A stretch of DNA of 64,000 bases from JARBAU01 sp040414675 (GTDB lineage: Archaea; Thermoproteota; Nitrososphaeria; Nitrososphaerales; Nitrososphaeraceae). Location: contig JBEDUN010000053.1 in assembly GCA_040414675.1 (NCBI GenBank), positions 1-64,000 on the forward strand, in the 5' to 3' direction. This document shows, in pieces, positions 8,312-18,298 of this stretch. The position numbers were made by a program, and so were the translations under genes. The number at the start of each line of letters is the position of its first letter. The stretch's first letter is position 1. Below the pieces are notes generated by a model. That model searched no databases. It saw only the letters and a program-made list of their open reading frames with translations, and was not told the DNA's origin.

Positions 8312-9373
8312 ATGAGGTCTGCAAGAATTGTCAAGCCCAAAGAGGCCCTCGAAGTTCAAGAGATGGATACTCCTAAACCAAAGGGATCTCAGGTGTTAGT
8401 AAAGGTATTATCTTCCGGAGTTTGTCATAGTGATATTCACTTATGGGAAGGAGGATATGAAGGACCAGGAGGAAAGTTTCTAAAGACTACAGATAGGGGC
8501 GTGAAATACCCGGTAACGCCAGGTCATGAAATCGCAGGTGTTATAGAAAGTAAAGGCGAAGAGGTTGAAGGCCGATTCACTGAAGATGATAAAGTGTTAG
8601 TGTATCCATGGATTGGCGAAGGAACATGTCCGGCTTGTAGAATTGGGGAGGAAAATCTATGTGATAAACCAAGATCACTAGGCGTGTACAATGATGGAGG
8701 ATATTCGGATTATGTTCTTGTTCCTAGTTACAGATATCTTGTCAAGATAGAAGACGATCTAGACATTAACGAAGCAGCTACTCTATCGTGCTCGGCTCTT
8801 ACCGCTTACAATGCGGTGAAAAATGCTACTCTACGGCCAGATGACAACGTGGTAGTTGTAGGAGCAGGAGGACTGGGGTTAATGGCTATGCAATTAGCAA
8901 AAGCAGTTACAGGAGCCAAGATAATCGCAATCGATTTAGAAGATGAAAAATTGAAGGTCGCCAGAAAAGAGGGACACGCCGACAATATTATCAATTCAAA
9001 AAAAGAAGATCCTGTCAAAGCCGTGATGGAGCTTACCGATAAGATAGGTGCAGACGCGGTCATAGACTTTGTTAATGGTTCAAAGACCGTGGAAACTGAC
9101 ATGCAAATTCTTAGAAGAAGGGCTAAGGTAATTTTAGTAGGATTGTTTGGAGGCGAATTAAAACTTAGTCTAGTCACAATGCCGACTAGAGCTTACAAAA
9201 TTATAGGATCATACACAGGAAGCCTAAATGATTTAGACGAGCTAGTCTCACTGGCAAAAAGAAAGATTATCAAACCACTAGTTTCAGACAAGTTTAAACT
9301 TGACCAGGCAACTGAGGCGCTTTCTAAACTAAAGGACGGCAAAATCATGGGAAGAGGAGTGATAACTCCTTGA
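8312..9373 (+). CDS. Zinc-dependent NAD(H) alcohol dehydrogenase (Sulfolobus SsADH type)
   Basis: A 353-residue medium-chain dehydrogenase that interconverts alcohols and aldehydes with NAD. Catalytic zinc ligands are Cys38 (GVCHSD), His72 (GHE) and Cys160. The structural zinc site reads E103-x2-C106-x2-C109-x7-C117, with Glu replacing the usual first cysteine. Sulfolobus solfataricus ADH has the same substitution at the same spacing (E98, C101, C104, C112). The Rossmann motif VVVGAGGLGLMA (about 181-192) ends in a strand with Asp (IIAIDLED), favouring NAD over NADP. It is the first gene of a cluster: its TGA overlaps the TTG of the aldehyde dehydrogenase gene, implying coupled translation and onward oxidation of the aldehyde. 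Confidence 0.9.
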   Translation: MRSARIVKPKEALEVQEMDTPKPKGSQVLVKVLSSGVCHSDIHLWEGGYEGPGGKFLKTTDRGVKYPVTPGHEIAGVIESKGEEVEGRFTEDDKVLVYPWIGEGTCPACRIGEENLCDKPRSLGVYNDGGYSDYVLVPSYRYLVKIEDDLDINEAATLSCSALTAYNAVKNATLRPDDNVVVVGAGGLGLMAMQLAKAVTGAKIIAIDLEDEKLKVARKEGHADNIINSKKEDPVKAVMELTDKIGADAVIDFVNGSKTVETDMQILRRRAKVILVGLFGGELKLSLVTMPTRAYKIIGSYTGSLNDLDELVSLAKRKIIKPLVSDKFKLDQATEALSKLKDGKIMGRGVITP

Positions 9374-10821
9374 GTCAGCAAGAACAAAGACAAGAACAAA
9401 GACAAAAGAGAAACGAAAGATCAAAAACAATAAAGACAAAAAATCCTGCTACTGAGGAGAATATAAAAGAATATGAAATTTTTAGTAAAGAGCAGATTAA
9501 TAAAGTAACAAAAACAGCAAAGGATGCTTTTGTTAAGGAATGGAGTACTCTAACTATTGACAGAAGAAGTGGATTACTATACGATTTATCTCGCCATCTG
9601 AGAAAAAACAAAGAATACCTAGCCAAAACTGCAACTCAGGAAATGGGAAAGGTGTTAAAGGAGTCTAAGTCTGAGGTAGAAAAATGTGCATGGGCAATAG
9701 AATATTTTGCTGATAACGGAAAAGTATTTTCAAATGATGAAATAATCAATACTGATGCCAGAAAAACCTTCATAACATTTCAACCGTTAGGTGTCATAGG
9801 AAGCATTATGCCATGGAATTTTCCATATTGGCAGGCACTCCGTTTTGCTGCGCCTTCATTAATGACTGGTAACACAATTGTTCTAAAGCCTGCAAGTGCA
9901 ACTATGCAATGTGGATTAGAAATTCAAAATGCATTTACTGCTGCTGGAATGCCAAATGGGATATTTCAAACAATAACAGGAGACTCAAGTATAGCCGAAA
10001 ACCTGATAGATTCTCATGACATCAATGCTGTAACATTTACAGGTAGTGTTTCTGCCGGAGGTAAAGTAGCGCAAAGGGCCACGTCTCAGATAAAAAAATG
10101 TGTCCTAGAACTCGGAGGTAGTGATCCATTCATAGTATGTGATGATGCAGATATTGAAAAAGCAACCGATGGCGCAGTAAAAGGCAGATTCATAAATTGC
10201 GGTCAGAGCTGTATTGCTTCAAAACGATTTATTGTAGACAAAAAAGTTGTTAAGGAATTTACAGAAAAATTTGTTCAAAAGGCTGAAAAGCTTAGAGTCG
10301 GAGATCCTATGTCAGATACCACCGATATTGGACCATTAGTCAACGAACAAGGACTACATAATATAGAATCAATTGTCAATGACACAGTTAAAGATGGTGC
10401 TGAAATAATGACAGGTGGTGAACGTCTAGGGAACAAAGGATATTTCTATCGTCCAACTATAATAAGCAATGTTTTGCCGAAAATGCGTATATCGCAAGAG
10501 GAAGTTTTCGGTCCTGTGGCTCCTATTCTAGCAGCTAATGACGAAAATGAAGCAGTTAGCCTATCAAATGATTCTCAATACGGTCTTGGAGCAAGTGTCT
10601 GGACACGAGACCTTGAAAAGGCTGAAAAATTATCTAGGTGGATTTCTTCAGGGATCGTTTCTGTAAACAATGTTGTGGTATCTGATCCCAGAGTGCCATT
10701 TGGTGGTGTAAAGAAAAGCGGCTTTGGAAGAGAACTATCAAGGTATGGGATGCTCGAATTTGTAAACATTAAATCAGTCAGATTCTACGATGAGTTGCTG
10801 CATATTCATCACGTAGAGTAA
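9370..10821 (+). CDS. NAD(P)-dependent aldehyde / succinate-semialdehyde dehydrogenase
   Basis: A 483-residue ALDH-superfamily enzyme oxidising an aldehyde to the acid. Visible are the oxyanion Asn in PWNFPYW (Asn150), the cofactor loop FTGSVSAG (about 223-230), the general base Glu247 in LELGG and the nucleophile Cys281 in NCGQSCIASKRF. EEVFGPVAP and PFGGVKKSGFGRE complete the family pattern. The overall look is closest to succinate-semialdehyde dehydrogenases, but in this context the partner is the alcohol dehydrogenase. The TTG start at 9370 overlaps the upstream stop as TTGA; no ATG lies near. The first about 25 residues are a Gln/Arg/Lys-rich extension. NADH formed here can be reoxidised by the downstream NDH-2 gene, 30 bp away. 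Confidence 0.88.
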   Translation: MSQQEQRQEQRQKRNERSKTIKTKNPATEENIKEYEIFSKEQINKVTKTAKDAFVKEWSTLTIDRRSGLLYDLSRHLRKNKEYLAKTATQEMGKVLKESKSEVEKCAWAIEYFADNGKVFSNDEIINTDARKTFITFQPLGVIGSIMPWNFPYWQALRFAAPSLMTGNTIVLKPASATMQCGLEIQNAFTAAGMPNGIFQTITGDSSIAENLIDSHDINAVTFTGSVSAGGKVAQRATSQIKKCVLELGGSDPFIVCDDADIEKATDGAVKGRFINCGQSCIASKRFIVDKKVVKEFTEKFVQKAEKLRVGDPMSDTTDIGPLVNEQGLHNIESIVNDTVKDGAEIMTGGERLGNKGYFYRPTIISNVLPKMRISQEEVFGPVAPILAANDENEAVSLSNDSQYGLGASVWTRDLEKAEKLSRWISSGIVSVNNVVVSDPRVPFGGVKKSGFGRELSRYGMLEFVNIKSVRFYDELLHIHHVE

Positions 10822-10851
10822 GTAATGGTGTACGAATAAGAGGAAAAATAT

Positions 10852-12297
10852 ATGTCAGAATTTAGCAAGTTAAAAGATTGTAAATCGTATCAAAAAAAAC
10901 ATCAATCTGATGTCACACGAATACTAATTCTAGGAAGCGGATTTGCAGGAATTGAAGTATTAAAAGGGGTTCAAAAGAAGTTCAAGAATAATCAAAATAT
11001 CGAGGTTACTTTGGTTAGTAGAGATAATTTCCTTCTTTTCACCCCTATGCTTCCCGAAGTTGCCTCTGGAATGATTGAAACCAGACACATAGTAACACCT
11101 GTCAGGGAATTCTGTGGTAATGCTAAATTTTATGAGGCCAGTGTAAAATCAGTCGATTTTGACAAGAAGCAAGTGGGTATAACACACGCAATTGGAAAAC
11201 AGTCCGATCCTTTAACTTGGGATCAGCACACATTAGAGTATGATTATCTAGTAATTGCTTTAGGAAGTGAAAATAACTTCCACAATATGAAAGAAATTGA
11301 ACAACATTCCTTTACCATGAAGGATATTGGAGATGCAATTATTCTTAGAAATCACATAATAAACATGCTTGAACAAGCAAATCTTGAAGAGCACGACAAA
11401 GAATTAAGGAAAAGTCTGTTAACTTTTGTTGTGGTCGGAGGAGGATTCAATGGGGTTGAAACCGTAGGAACGATAAATGATTTCATAAGAGAGTCAGTCG
11501 GCGATTCATATAAAAATATCTACATGTCAGAAGTAAAGATAATACTTGTTCATACAAGCGATAAACTACTTGAACAGGTGGATGAAGAACTTGGCAAATT
11601 TGCATTGGCAAAGTTAAAGACTAAGGGTGTAGAGTTCATTATGAATACACACGTTGTCGGCGCTACTCAAAATACTATAAAATTGGATGATGAGAATATT
11701 ACTAAAATTCCATCTTATACTTTAATTTGGTCTGCAGGTGTAAGTCCAAGCAAGCTAATCAGTGAACTTACATGTGAGCATGATAAAACCCATCGAATAA
11801 TAACCAACAACTATTTGGAAGTTCCAGATCATGATGGCGTTTATGCACTTGGCGACTGCGCTTCTATAACCGATCCTAACACTGGAAAACCATATCCTCC
11901 TACTGCCCAACATGCAATCAGGCAGGGAAAAGTGGCCACAAAAAATATCGTCTCAGCAATTAAAGGAAAAACAAAAAGAACAAAATTTGATTATAAAACT
12001 AAAGGCATGATGGCAGAATTAGGAAAAAGAACAGGTGTAGCAACGATATTTGGGATCAAATCACATGGATTTATATCATGGTGGTTATGGCGTACGTATT
12101 ATTTGGGTAGTCTACCAACATTCAAGAAGAAATTAAAGGTAATGGGAGATTGGACTTTGGATTTGGTATCCAAATCAGACGTTGCCATGATAAAACGATC
12201 AGAGTCGAAAGATACTAATATAAAGGAACAGACACAATTAACAACAACAACAACTACCACCACCACCTCCAATCCTAGCAAGCAGGAGGCCAAATAA
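10852..12297 (+). CDS. Type II NADH dehydrogenase (FAD-dependent NADH:quinone oxidoreductase)
   Basis: A 481-residue pyridine-nucleotide-disulfide-type flavoprotein. The N-terminal FAD site is ILGSGFAGIEVLKG (about 26-39), preceded by an unusual polar about 22-residue lead. The NADH site is FVVVGGGFNGVETVG (about 192-206). The C-terminal FAD contact is GVYALGDCASI. The pattern CTPLLPEVASG-like FTPMLPEVASGMIETRH is typical of NDH-2, which passes electrons to membrane quinone without pumping. The C-terminal region has the W-rich membrane-associating segment GFISWWLWRTYYLG, then a low-complexity Thr run encoded by an ACA/ACC repeat. Third gene of the alcohol oxidation cluster; probably reoxidises its NADH. 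Confidence 0.87.
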   Translation: MSEFSKLKDCKSYQKKHQSDVTRILILGSGFAGIEVLKGVQKKFKNNQNIEVTLVSRDNFLLFTPMLPEVASGMIETRHIVTPVREFCGNAKFYEASVKSVDFDKKQVGITHAIGKQSDPLTWDQHTLEYDYLVIALGSENNFHNMKEIEQHSFTMKDIGDAIILRNHIINMLEQANLEEHDKELRKSLLTFVVVGGGFNGVETVGTINDFIRESVGDSYKNIYMSEVKIILVHTSDKLLEQVDEELGKFALAKLKTKGVEFIMNTHVVGATQNTIKLDDENITKIPSYTLIWSAGVSPSKLISELTCEHDKTHRIITNNYLEVPDHDGVYALGDCASITDPNTGKPYPPTAQHAIRQGKVATKNIVSAIKGKTKRTKFDYKTKGMMAELGKRTGVATIFGIKSHGFISWWLWRTYYLGSLPTFKKKLKVMGDWTLDLVSKSDVAMIKRSESKDTNIKEQTQLTTTTTTTTTSNPSKQEAK

Positions 12298-12801
12298 CAT
12301 GATAAATCACTAACAATTAATTTTCTGCTCATGTAAAAATTACATAATCAGTTACTAATCTTTTTACACTTGGGTATAGTTCTTGTATAGGTACCTTCTA
12401 TTTAGCTTTGTAGTACACTCGTTATGACGAGATACCATTTAATTCTTACGTACTGTGTTTGATTAGTTTTGCATTTGAGGGATCAGTTTGACAGCTCCAA
12501 TAAAGATTACATTAGTATACACGATAATTAATTAAATCATCAATACTAAAGATTAATGAGGTAAATTTAATTCAGTTGTCGATAAATAGTCTTATCGATT
12601 TGTATTCATTTAATACTATGTTAGGCATCTAGATGCTTTTTAACATTAGTTAGTAAGTCACGTCTTGATCTAGATAATTTAAAACCGGAAATTGATTAGA
12701 ATTTATTATGTATACACTTTTTAGATATTATTAGAATGATTAGCTTGAAATTAGTTTTATTTTAATCACTAACTTTTCGATACAAATCAATCATATCAAG
12801 A
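12298..12801. other. Convergent spacer
   Basis: AT-rich spacer between two converging genes; scattered T-runs could end transcription from both sides. No gene or RNA recognised. Confidence 0.4.
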
Positions 12802-14262
12802 TCATATTTCAGCACGTGGACTATAGTACATATGATCTTCTCTGTGCCCTCCATGACCCATGCCTATATTCTTGTAATCATATACAAATTCTATTGATCG
12901 AATCCATTTGACCATCTTGTAACCTAGTTGTGTCTCTGCTCGTAGTCTTAGAGGAGCGCCATGCCCTATATCAAGTGGTTCACCATTCATTTCATAGGCA
13001 AGGATTGTTTGCGAGTGTTTTACGATCTCTAAATCTAGTACTTCATAGAATTCATCTCCATTTGTGTACTGAAAAGATCGGAATACAACATAGCGAGCAT
13101 CCGGAAGAGGGTTACATAACGACATGATGTACTGCATAGGTACACCAGCCCATCCTCCTATAGCAGTCCACCCTTGTATACAGTAGTGTTCAGTAATTTG
13201 TTCCTGCTTACTCATGGCGTGTAGATCTGAAAGTGAAAGTTCAAGTTGTTTTTGAACTAGTCCAAAAACTTTGAGCTTGTAAGTATCGAATTTATCTGCT
13301 AATAGGTTTTTGTATTCACTAGTGTCAGGAGGATAACCATTTACTCGGAAAAATGAGGAAACTTTTGATTTGGTAAATTGTTGTTTGGAAGCAGCCTTAC
13401 GGAATAAAAGCCATTTTGCTGGCACTATTGCTACATCAAGACTATTTTGAATTCTCCTTGGTTTACGTAATGATATTCCAGTTACCCAAGTGTGAATTAT
13501 TATGACAGACAAGACAATAAGTGCAAATAAACCAGCTGCAACTCCAAAGCTAGTTGTATGACCCAATACAATATTTCCCATATTTTCTGAAAATCGTTCT
13601 GATAGTACCATTGTTAGATGAATTATGATAAATAAAACAAATGCAATCATGCCAAGAAAATGAAGACTTCTTGCTACTTGTCGTCCTCTAAATATCCTGG
13701 GATACTTTGGAAATCGTGCATCTATTGCCGGAGACATTGCAGCTCCTGTTGCTATCATGAATGGACCCAGGACGAATACTACAACAAAGTAGGTGAGTTG
13801 TTGAATTGCGTTATATGGATGGCCTGGTGGGGGAAAATGAAATGACGCATACAACAGTGCATCATGAAAAGCCTGCGGAACTATTGACAAAGTTGTAGGA
13901 ATTAGACGCTGCCATTCATCACTTGTAAAAAGCAGCAGGTAATATGCGACTCCATTTGCTATCCAAAATATGATTGAAAAAAAGTGCCAATGCCTGCCCA
14001 AGCCGAGATTTTTGCGGCCAGGTAATGCTATCCAAGAAGAGAACGACTCTTCTTCTTCTAATGATATCCATAATCTGTCTTCAGGCATTTTCTTTTTCGT
14101 AAATTTGATCCATTCAGTGCCTGGCCTAGCATGATCATTCCAATATAGCTTTGGAAGGGCACTAAGTATTTCGATGCCACTGCGAATTAATAAAGTAATA
14201 AATATGATATTAATAAAGTGTGCAAATCTTATCCAGAATGGAAAATTATCAAAGCCTGTCAT
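12802..14262 (-). CDS. Cytochrome b561-like membrane domain fused to sulfite-oxidase-fold molybdopterin domain
   Basis: A 486-residue fusion. Residues 1-275 form a di-haem cytochrome b561/FdnI-like membrane part with about five helices and candidate haem ligands His15 (FWIRFAHFINI), His92-His94 (LGRHWHFFS), His203 (RSLHFLGM), His217 (IIIHLTM) and His262. Residues 290-486 form an oxidoreductase molybdopterin-binding (sulfite oxidase/YedY fold) domain. EHYCIQGWTAIGGWAGV carries the expected Mo-coordinating Cys, and NGEPLDIGHGAPLRL is the usual end motif. In bacteria MsrP and MsrQ are separate proteins; here electron entry and catalytic centre share one chain. The catalytic domain follows the last helix and has no separate signal. 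The substrate (sulfoxide, sulfite or other) is unknown. Confidence 0.8.
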   Translation of the reverse strand: MTGFDNFPFWIRFAHFINIIFITLLIRSGIEILSALPKLYWNDHARPGTEWIKFTKKKMPEDRLWISLEEEESFSSWIALPGRKNLGLGRHWHFFSIIFWIANGVAYYLLLFTSDEWQRLIPTTLSIVPQAFHDALLYASFHFPPPGHPYNAIQQLTYFVVVFVLGPFMIATGAAMSPAIDARFPKYPRIFRGRQVARSLHFLGMIAFVLFIIIHLTMVLSERFSENMGNIVLGHTTSFGVAAGLFALIVLSVIIIHTWVTGISLRKPRRIQNSLDVAIVPAKWLLFRKAASKQQFTKSKVSSFFRVNGYPPDTSEYKNLLADKFDTYKLKVFGLVQKQLELSLSDLHAMSKQEQITEHYCIQGWTAIGGWAGVPMQYIMSLCNPLPDARYVVFRSFQYTNGDEFYEVLDLEIVKHSQTILAYEMNGEPLDIGHGAPLRLRAETQLGYKMVKWIRSIEFVYDYKNIGMGHGGHREDHMYYSPRAEI

Positions 14263-14349
14263 AGTACTGATGACCTCTTTTTATACAACGATATTTTGGA
14301 ATAACTGGTGAAATGAAGACAAATATCAGGCAACAACTACATATGCTTA

Positions 14350-15570
14350 TCAACTTTTGTCTTCCCGTGCTAGAATATGTTCTGCATCCTTTTCTCCCTC
14401 TGCTATCAATTTCTTAATTCTATATCTAGAAAAATCCGCATCTTCGAATAGATAGTGTAAGCTTCCTTCTCTTCTTCCGATTCTGACTAGGTCAGTTATA
14501 GATGCCCCGTGTTTTTGATTTAACGAATGGTACTCATATTCTATATCTTTAAGTTTTTCTTTTGTTGTCTGATCTACCTTTGCATCATCGGCATGCAGAG
14601 TATCATATATCTTTCTTACTAGAGACAGGTATTTCTCAGTTCCTCTTAGCATTTCTATATTCTTATCCGTTTTATCCATAAAGATAATATCTCTAGCTCG
14701 ATGCCATACTTCCATCATATTAGATGGAACTTCCTTCTGTTGGCGTGGAAACACATCAACGATATAAAATCTCTTATCCAACCGCGGAGAACGCCTTACT
14801 ACTTCCAACATTGGTGTATTTGTGAGCAAGCTTCCATCCCATAGATACCTACCATTTTCTTCGGTCCATTTTAGTCCATAGAAAGGATATCCAGCACATG
14901 CAATTACCTTGTCTATAGTTATATCAGAGTAAGCATTATCGAAAATAACAGATTCTCCTTTCTGTATATCTGTAGAAGTTATAATTAACCTAGAAGGCTT
15001 TCTGTCATCCCTTCTACTATTATTATCTGTTCTATGGTTTCTGTTATAAGCATGTATTTCATTATGATCCATCTTAGTGAGCTTTACAACATTTAGATAT
15101 TGTTTTAATGTTTTTTTTAGCGGCGTTGGATCATACAGATAGGTCCATTTGTATGGATTAAAATAGTCTCTAGAATCTAGATCAAACCATCGAGGCAAGA
15201 AGGCATTCGCGTTACCATAAAACATCGAGTACATCGAAGACATTACAGCCATCATCTCATCTGATGAAATGAACGAAAATGGGGACTGTATTAACTGGTT
15301 TGGGGAGCCCAAGTTCTCAGACAATGTTAACCAAAACTCTTCAAGTATAGATGAGGCATTGTCCTTACCTGTATTTTGTGCAGAGGCTATAATTGAGGTA
15401 TTTATAGCCCCGATAGAAGAACCTGCCAGAATATCAAAATGGATGCCCTTCTTACTCAAACCCTTGTAGACACCACATTCGTAAGCTCCCAAAGAGCCTC
15501 CCCCTTGTAATATAAGGACAGTTTCCTTCTCAAGTTTAGAGGAATAATGAGTATCCTGTTTAACAGACAT
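14350..15570 (-). CDS. Patatin-like phospholipase
   Basis: A 406-residue patatin-family hydrolase. The oxyanion loop LQGGGSLGAYECGV (about 21-34), the nucleophile elbow GSSIG with Ser52, and the catalytic Asp in YLWDGSLLTNTP (DGS/DGG motif) are all present, so it should be an active acyl hydrolase on lipids or polyesters. The C-terminal third is charged and helical. No signal peptide or membrane segment, so it is cytosolic or membrane-peripheral. A paralogue with the same layout is at 43343-44815. It is separated from the Mo/cytochrome gene by 87 bp on the same strand, possibly co-transcribed. Members of this group are sometimes linked to polyhydroxyalkanoate granules, but nothing in the sequence proves that here. 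Confidence 0.85.
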   Translation of the reverse strand: MSVKQDTHYSSKLEKETVLILQGGGSLGAYECGVYKGLSKKGIHFDILAGSSIGAINTSIIASAQNTGKDNASSILEEFWLTLSENLGSPNQLIQSPFSFISSDEMMAVMSSMYSMFYGNANAFLPRWFDLDSRDYFNPYKWTYLYDPTPLKKTLKQYLNVVKLTKMDHNEIHAYNRNHRTDNNSRRDDRKPSRLIITSTDIQKGESVIFDNAYSDITIDKVIACAGYPFYGLKWTEENGRYLWDGSLLTNTPMLEVVRRSPRLDKRFYIVDVFPRQQKEVPSNMMEVWHRARDIIFMDKTDKNIEMLRGTEKYLSLVRKIYDTLHADDAKVDQTTKEKLKDIEYEYHSLNQKHGASITDLVRIGRREGSLHYLFEDADFSRYRIKKLIAEGEKDAEHILAREDKS

Positions 15571-16529
15571 ACCTTATCGTCATCTAGTTATCCATCTTAC
15601 TATCTATATGTTTTATAAAATAAATTTTGGTTTATTTATGAGACCTATTAATCTGTTGGACTTCAACTTTTAGTAGATGACATTGGTTTGATGGTGAATA
15701 CCAGATTGTTAATTACATTGTAAAGCATTCCATTATTAATATAGATGTATTTTCTGAATTATCCCATTAATGTTAGCTAGTTGACACACAGCTGCCTTCT
15801 ACTTCAGTCAGGTCCAGGGGTTTTATAATACTGTAATAGATGATGTGTTAGATCTTAGATACCGAATATGATTGTGACTATCTCAGAAAAGCTACGATGA
15901 AATTACTGATAACAGTTTGATAGCCACAAATGCGATTTTACATAATTTCCTTGAATCGCAAGCCACTCAGTGTAATTCAGAGGATTTCTATCAGTGATGT
16001 AGCCGCAAAGCAAAGTGTGCATAGACTATAAAAAAACAGTACGAAGTGTGCTACATTTCTTAGGCAATAAACATACTGCTGGTCAAATATGATTAGACAT
16101 GGAACGAAATGATGAATAATGAATTAGAAATTACAAATTATGAATCTTAAATAATGGCCTCAATGTAAGCGTTGGATATCAAAAAGATGTTAAAATAATA
16201 TGAATTTTTTTCATTATGTCTTTAGTTCTCTAAAGTTCTGCAACTTAAGAAATGTAATGTATGATAAATATAATTTATGGATCAAGGTTAGCTAATAAAC
16301 GCAAATACTTGCAATCACATATAGTTTAATATTAAGGTATTTCACAAAAATACTGATTAGTCATGGAGAACGTGTTAATTTTCGATTGCTTATTCGATCA
16401 ATAACCGCAAGGTATTTTTTCTACTGTATCACAAATGTCAAATGCAGTACGAATATGGAAATTTACACATGTATGGATCCAGATAAATATGAAAGAAGAC
16501 ATGTATTGGGGAGACTAGAAAAGTAACAA
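15571..16529. other. Long spacer before sdhA with a protein-like remnant
   Basis: About 15877-15994 on the plus strand reads as a coding-like fragment (YDEITDNSLIATNAILHNFL, ending EDFYQ) with no start codon, apparently a decayed gene. The remainder is AT-rich, and I see no anchor-subunit genes for succinate dehydrogenase in it. Confidence 0.4.
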
Positions 16530-18269
16530 TTGACTGATACAATATCTTATGACATTATTATTATTGGGTCCGGTATTGCTGGCCTCAGAGCTGCTATTTC
16601 GGCCGCATCTGAAGATAATAACCTGAAAATTGCGGTGATTTCAAAAGTCCAGGTTATGAGATCTCACTCAGTTTCTGCTGAAGGCGGGACAGCCGCGGTG
16701 ATTCAAGATGACGACAATCTAGAATCTCATATCTACGATACTATTAAAGGAAGCGATTACTTGGCAGATCAAGACGTAGCAGAACTCTTGGTCAAACAGA
16801 TGCCATTTGAGATATATCAATTAGAACATTGGGGAATGCCATGGTCAAGAAAGAAAGAAGATGGAAGGATTGCTCAGAGATGGTTTGGTGGGTACTCTTA
16901 TCCTAGAGCTACATTTGCCCAGGATAGGGTAGGCTTTTTTGAAATGCAAACACTTTACGACACATGCCTAAAGTACGAAAATATTGACTTCTTTAATGAA
17001 TGGTTCTGCACTTCAATTCTTACCTATGAGGACAATAGCTTTTGTGGCGTGACTGCTATCGAAATGAAGACTGGAGACTTCATAAAGTTCAAGGCGCGTG
17101 CTGGAATTGTATGTACTGGTGGTGCAGGCAGAATGTACAGTTTTTCTACATATGCTTACTCTTCAACTCCGGATGGTCTTGATATGGCCTATCGAGCAGG
17201 ATTAGCGCTAAAAGACATGGAATTTGTCCAGTTTCATCCCACTGGTATTTTGCCTTCTGGGATATTGATTACTGAAGGAGCACGAGGTGAGGGAGGTTAT
17301 CTTATCAATAACACAGGTGAAAGATTTATGAAAAAATATGCCCCTAACAAGCTTGAACTTGCTTCAAGGGATGTAGTATCACGTGGTATGATGAAAGAGA
17401 TCGAAGAAGGGCGAGGGTTTAAAAGTGATGCCGGCGTCGACTGTCTAAAAATAGATCTTACCCATCTTGGAATAGAAAAGATACAGGAGCGTTTAGGCGG
17501 AATTAGAGAAATTGGCATAAAGTTTTCTGGTGTTGATATAGCCGAAGAACCCATACAAATAAGACCTGTTTGTCATTACATGATGGGAGGAATACACACC
17601 AATATCGATGGAGCAACAGAAATGAACGGACTGTGGGCTGCTGGAGAGGCAGCATGTAATAGTGTTCATGGCGCTAATCGTCTAGGTGCAAATTCAACAG
17701 GCGAATGCCTTGTCTGGGGAAAGATTACCGGCAAATTGGCTGCCCGATTTGTACTAAATCGTAGAAATGGTGGTACATCATCATCACTAACTAACATTCA
17801 ACAACAACAAGTTATTGATGAAGAGAAGAGAATTTACGATGGAATATTTAGGGGAAGAGGACAACTTAATCCATACGAAGTTAGAATGAATTTAACTGAC
17901 ACAATGGACTCTAATGCTCACGTATTCAGAACAGAGCGTGGTTTGTCTGAGGGATTAAAAAAGATAAGAGAGTTAATGAAGTCTCAGTGGAAACATGTAG
18001 ATGATACTGCAAGAGAATATAATACTAATTTTATAAACGTAATGGAACTAGATTCGATGTTTCGAATCTCAGAGGTAATATTATTGTGTGCATTAAATAG
18101 ACATGAATCAAGAGGGGCACATGCAATGCTTGAATATCCTAAACGTGATGATGCCAAATTTATGAAACATAGTCTTGCTTATTTTGGTGGACCTACTCAG
18201 GAAAGCCCAAAAACTGACTGGTTTCCCGTCACATTTACTCATTATAAACCTGAGGAGAGGCACTACTAG
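16530..18269 (+). CDS. sdhA: Succinate dehydrogenase / fumarate reductase flavoprotein subunit
   Basis: A 579-residue SdhA that oxidises succinate to fumarate in the TCA cycle. The N-terminal FAD motif is IIIGSGIAGLRAA (about 10-22). MRSHSVSAEGGTAAV places His46 as the expected covalent FAD attachment site. The active-site segments QFHPTGI, TEGARGEGGYLIN and RPVCHYMMGGIHTN, and FAD-contacting GANRLGANSTGECLVWG are all intact. The TTG start at 16530 is needed to keep the first beta-strand; no ATG is nearby. SdhB follows after 29 bp. No membrane-anchor gene lies on either side. Confidence 0.93.
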   Translation: MTDTISYDIIIIGSGIAGLRAAISAASEDNNLKIAVISKVQVMRSHSVSAEGGTAAVIQDDDNLESHIYDTIKGSDYLADQDVAELLVKQMPFEIYQLEHWGMPWSRKKEDGRIAQRWFGGYSYPRATFAQDRVGFFEMQTLYDTCLKYENIDFFNEWFCTSILTYEDNSFCGVTAIEMKTGDFIKFKARAGIVCTGGAGRMYSFSTYAYSSTPDGLDMAYRAGLALKDMEFVQFHPTGILPSGILITEGARGEGGYLINNTGERFMKKYAPNKLELASRDVVSRGMMKEIEEGRGFKSDAGVDCLKIDLTHLGIEKIQERLGGIREIGIKFSGVDIAEEPIQIRPVCHYMMGGIHTNIDGATEMNGLWAAGEAACNSVHGANRLGANSTGECLVWGKITGKLAARFVLNRRNGGTSSSLTNIQQQQVIDEEKRIYDGIFRGRGQLNPYEVRMNLTDTMDSNAHVFRTERGLSEGLKKIRELMKSQWKHVDDTAREYNTNFINVMELDSMFRISEVILLCALNRHESRGAHAMLEYPKRDDAKFMKHSLAYFGGPTQESPKTDWFPVTFTHYKPEERHY

Positions 18270-18298
18270 TTGGAGAGAAATGTGGTGGTGGTAAAGTA

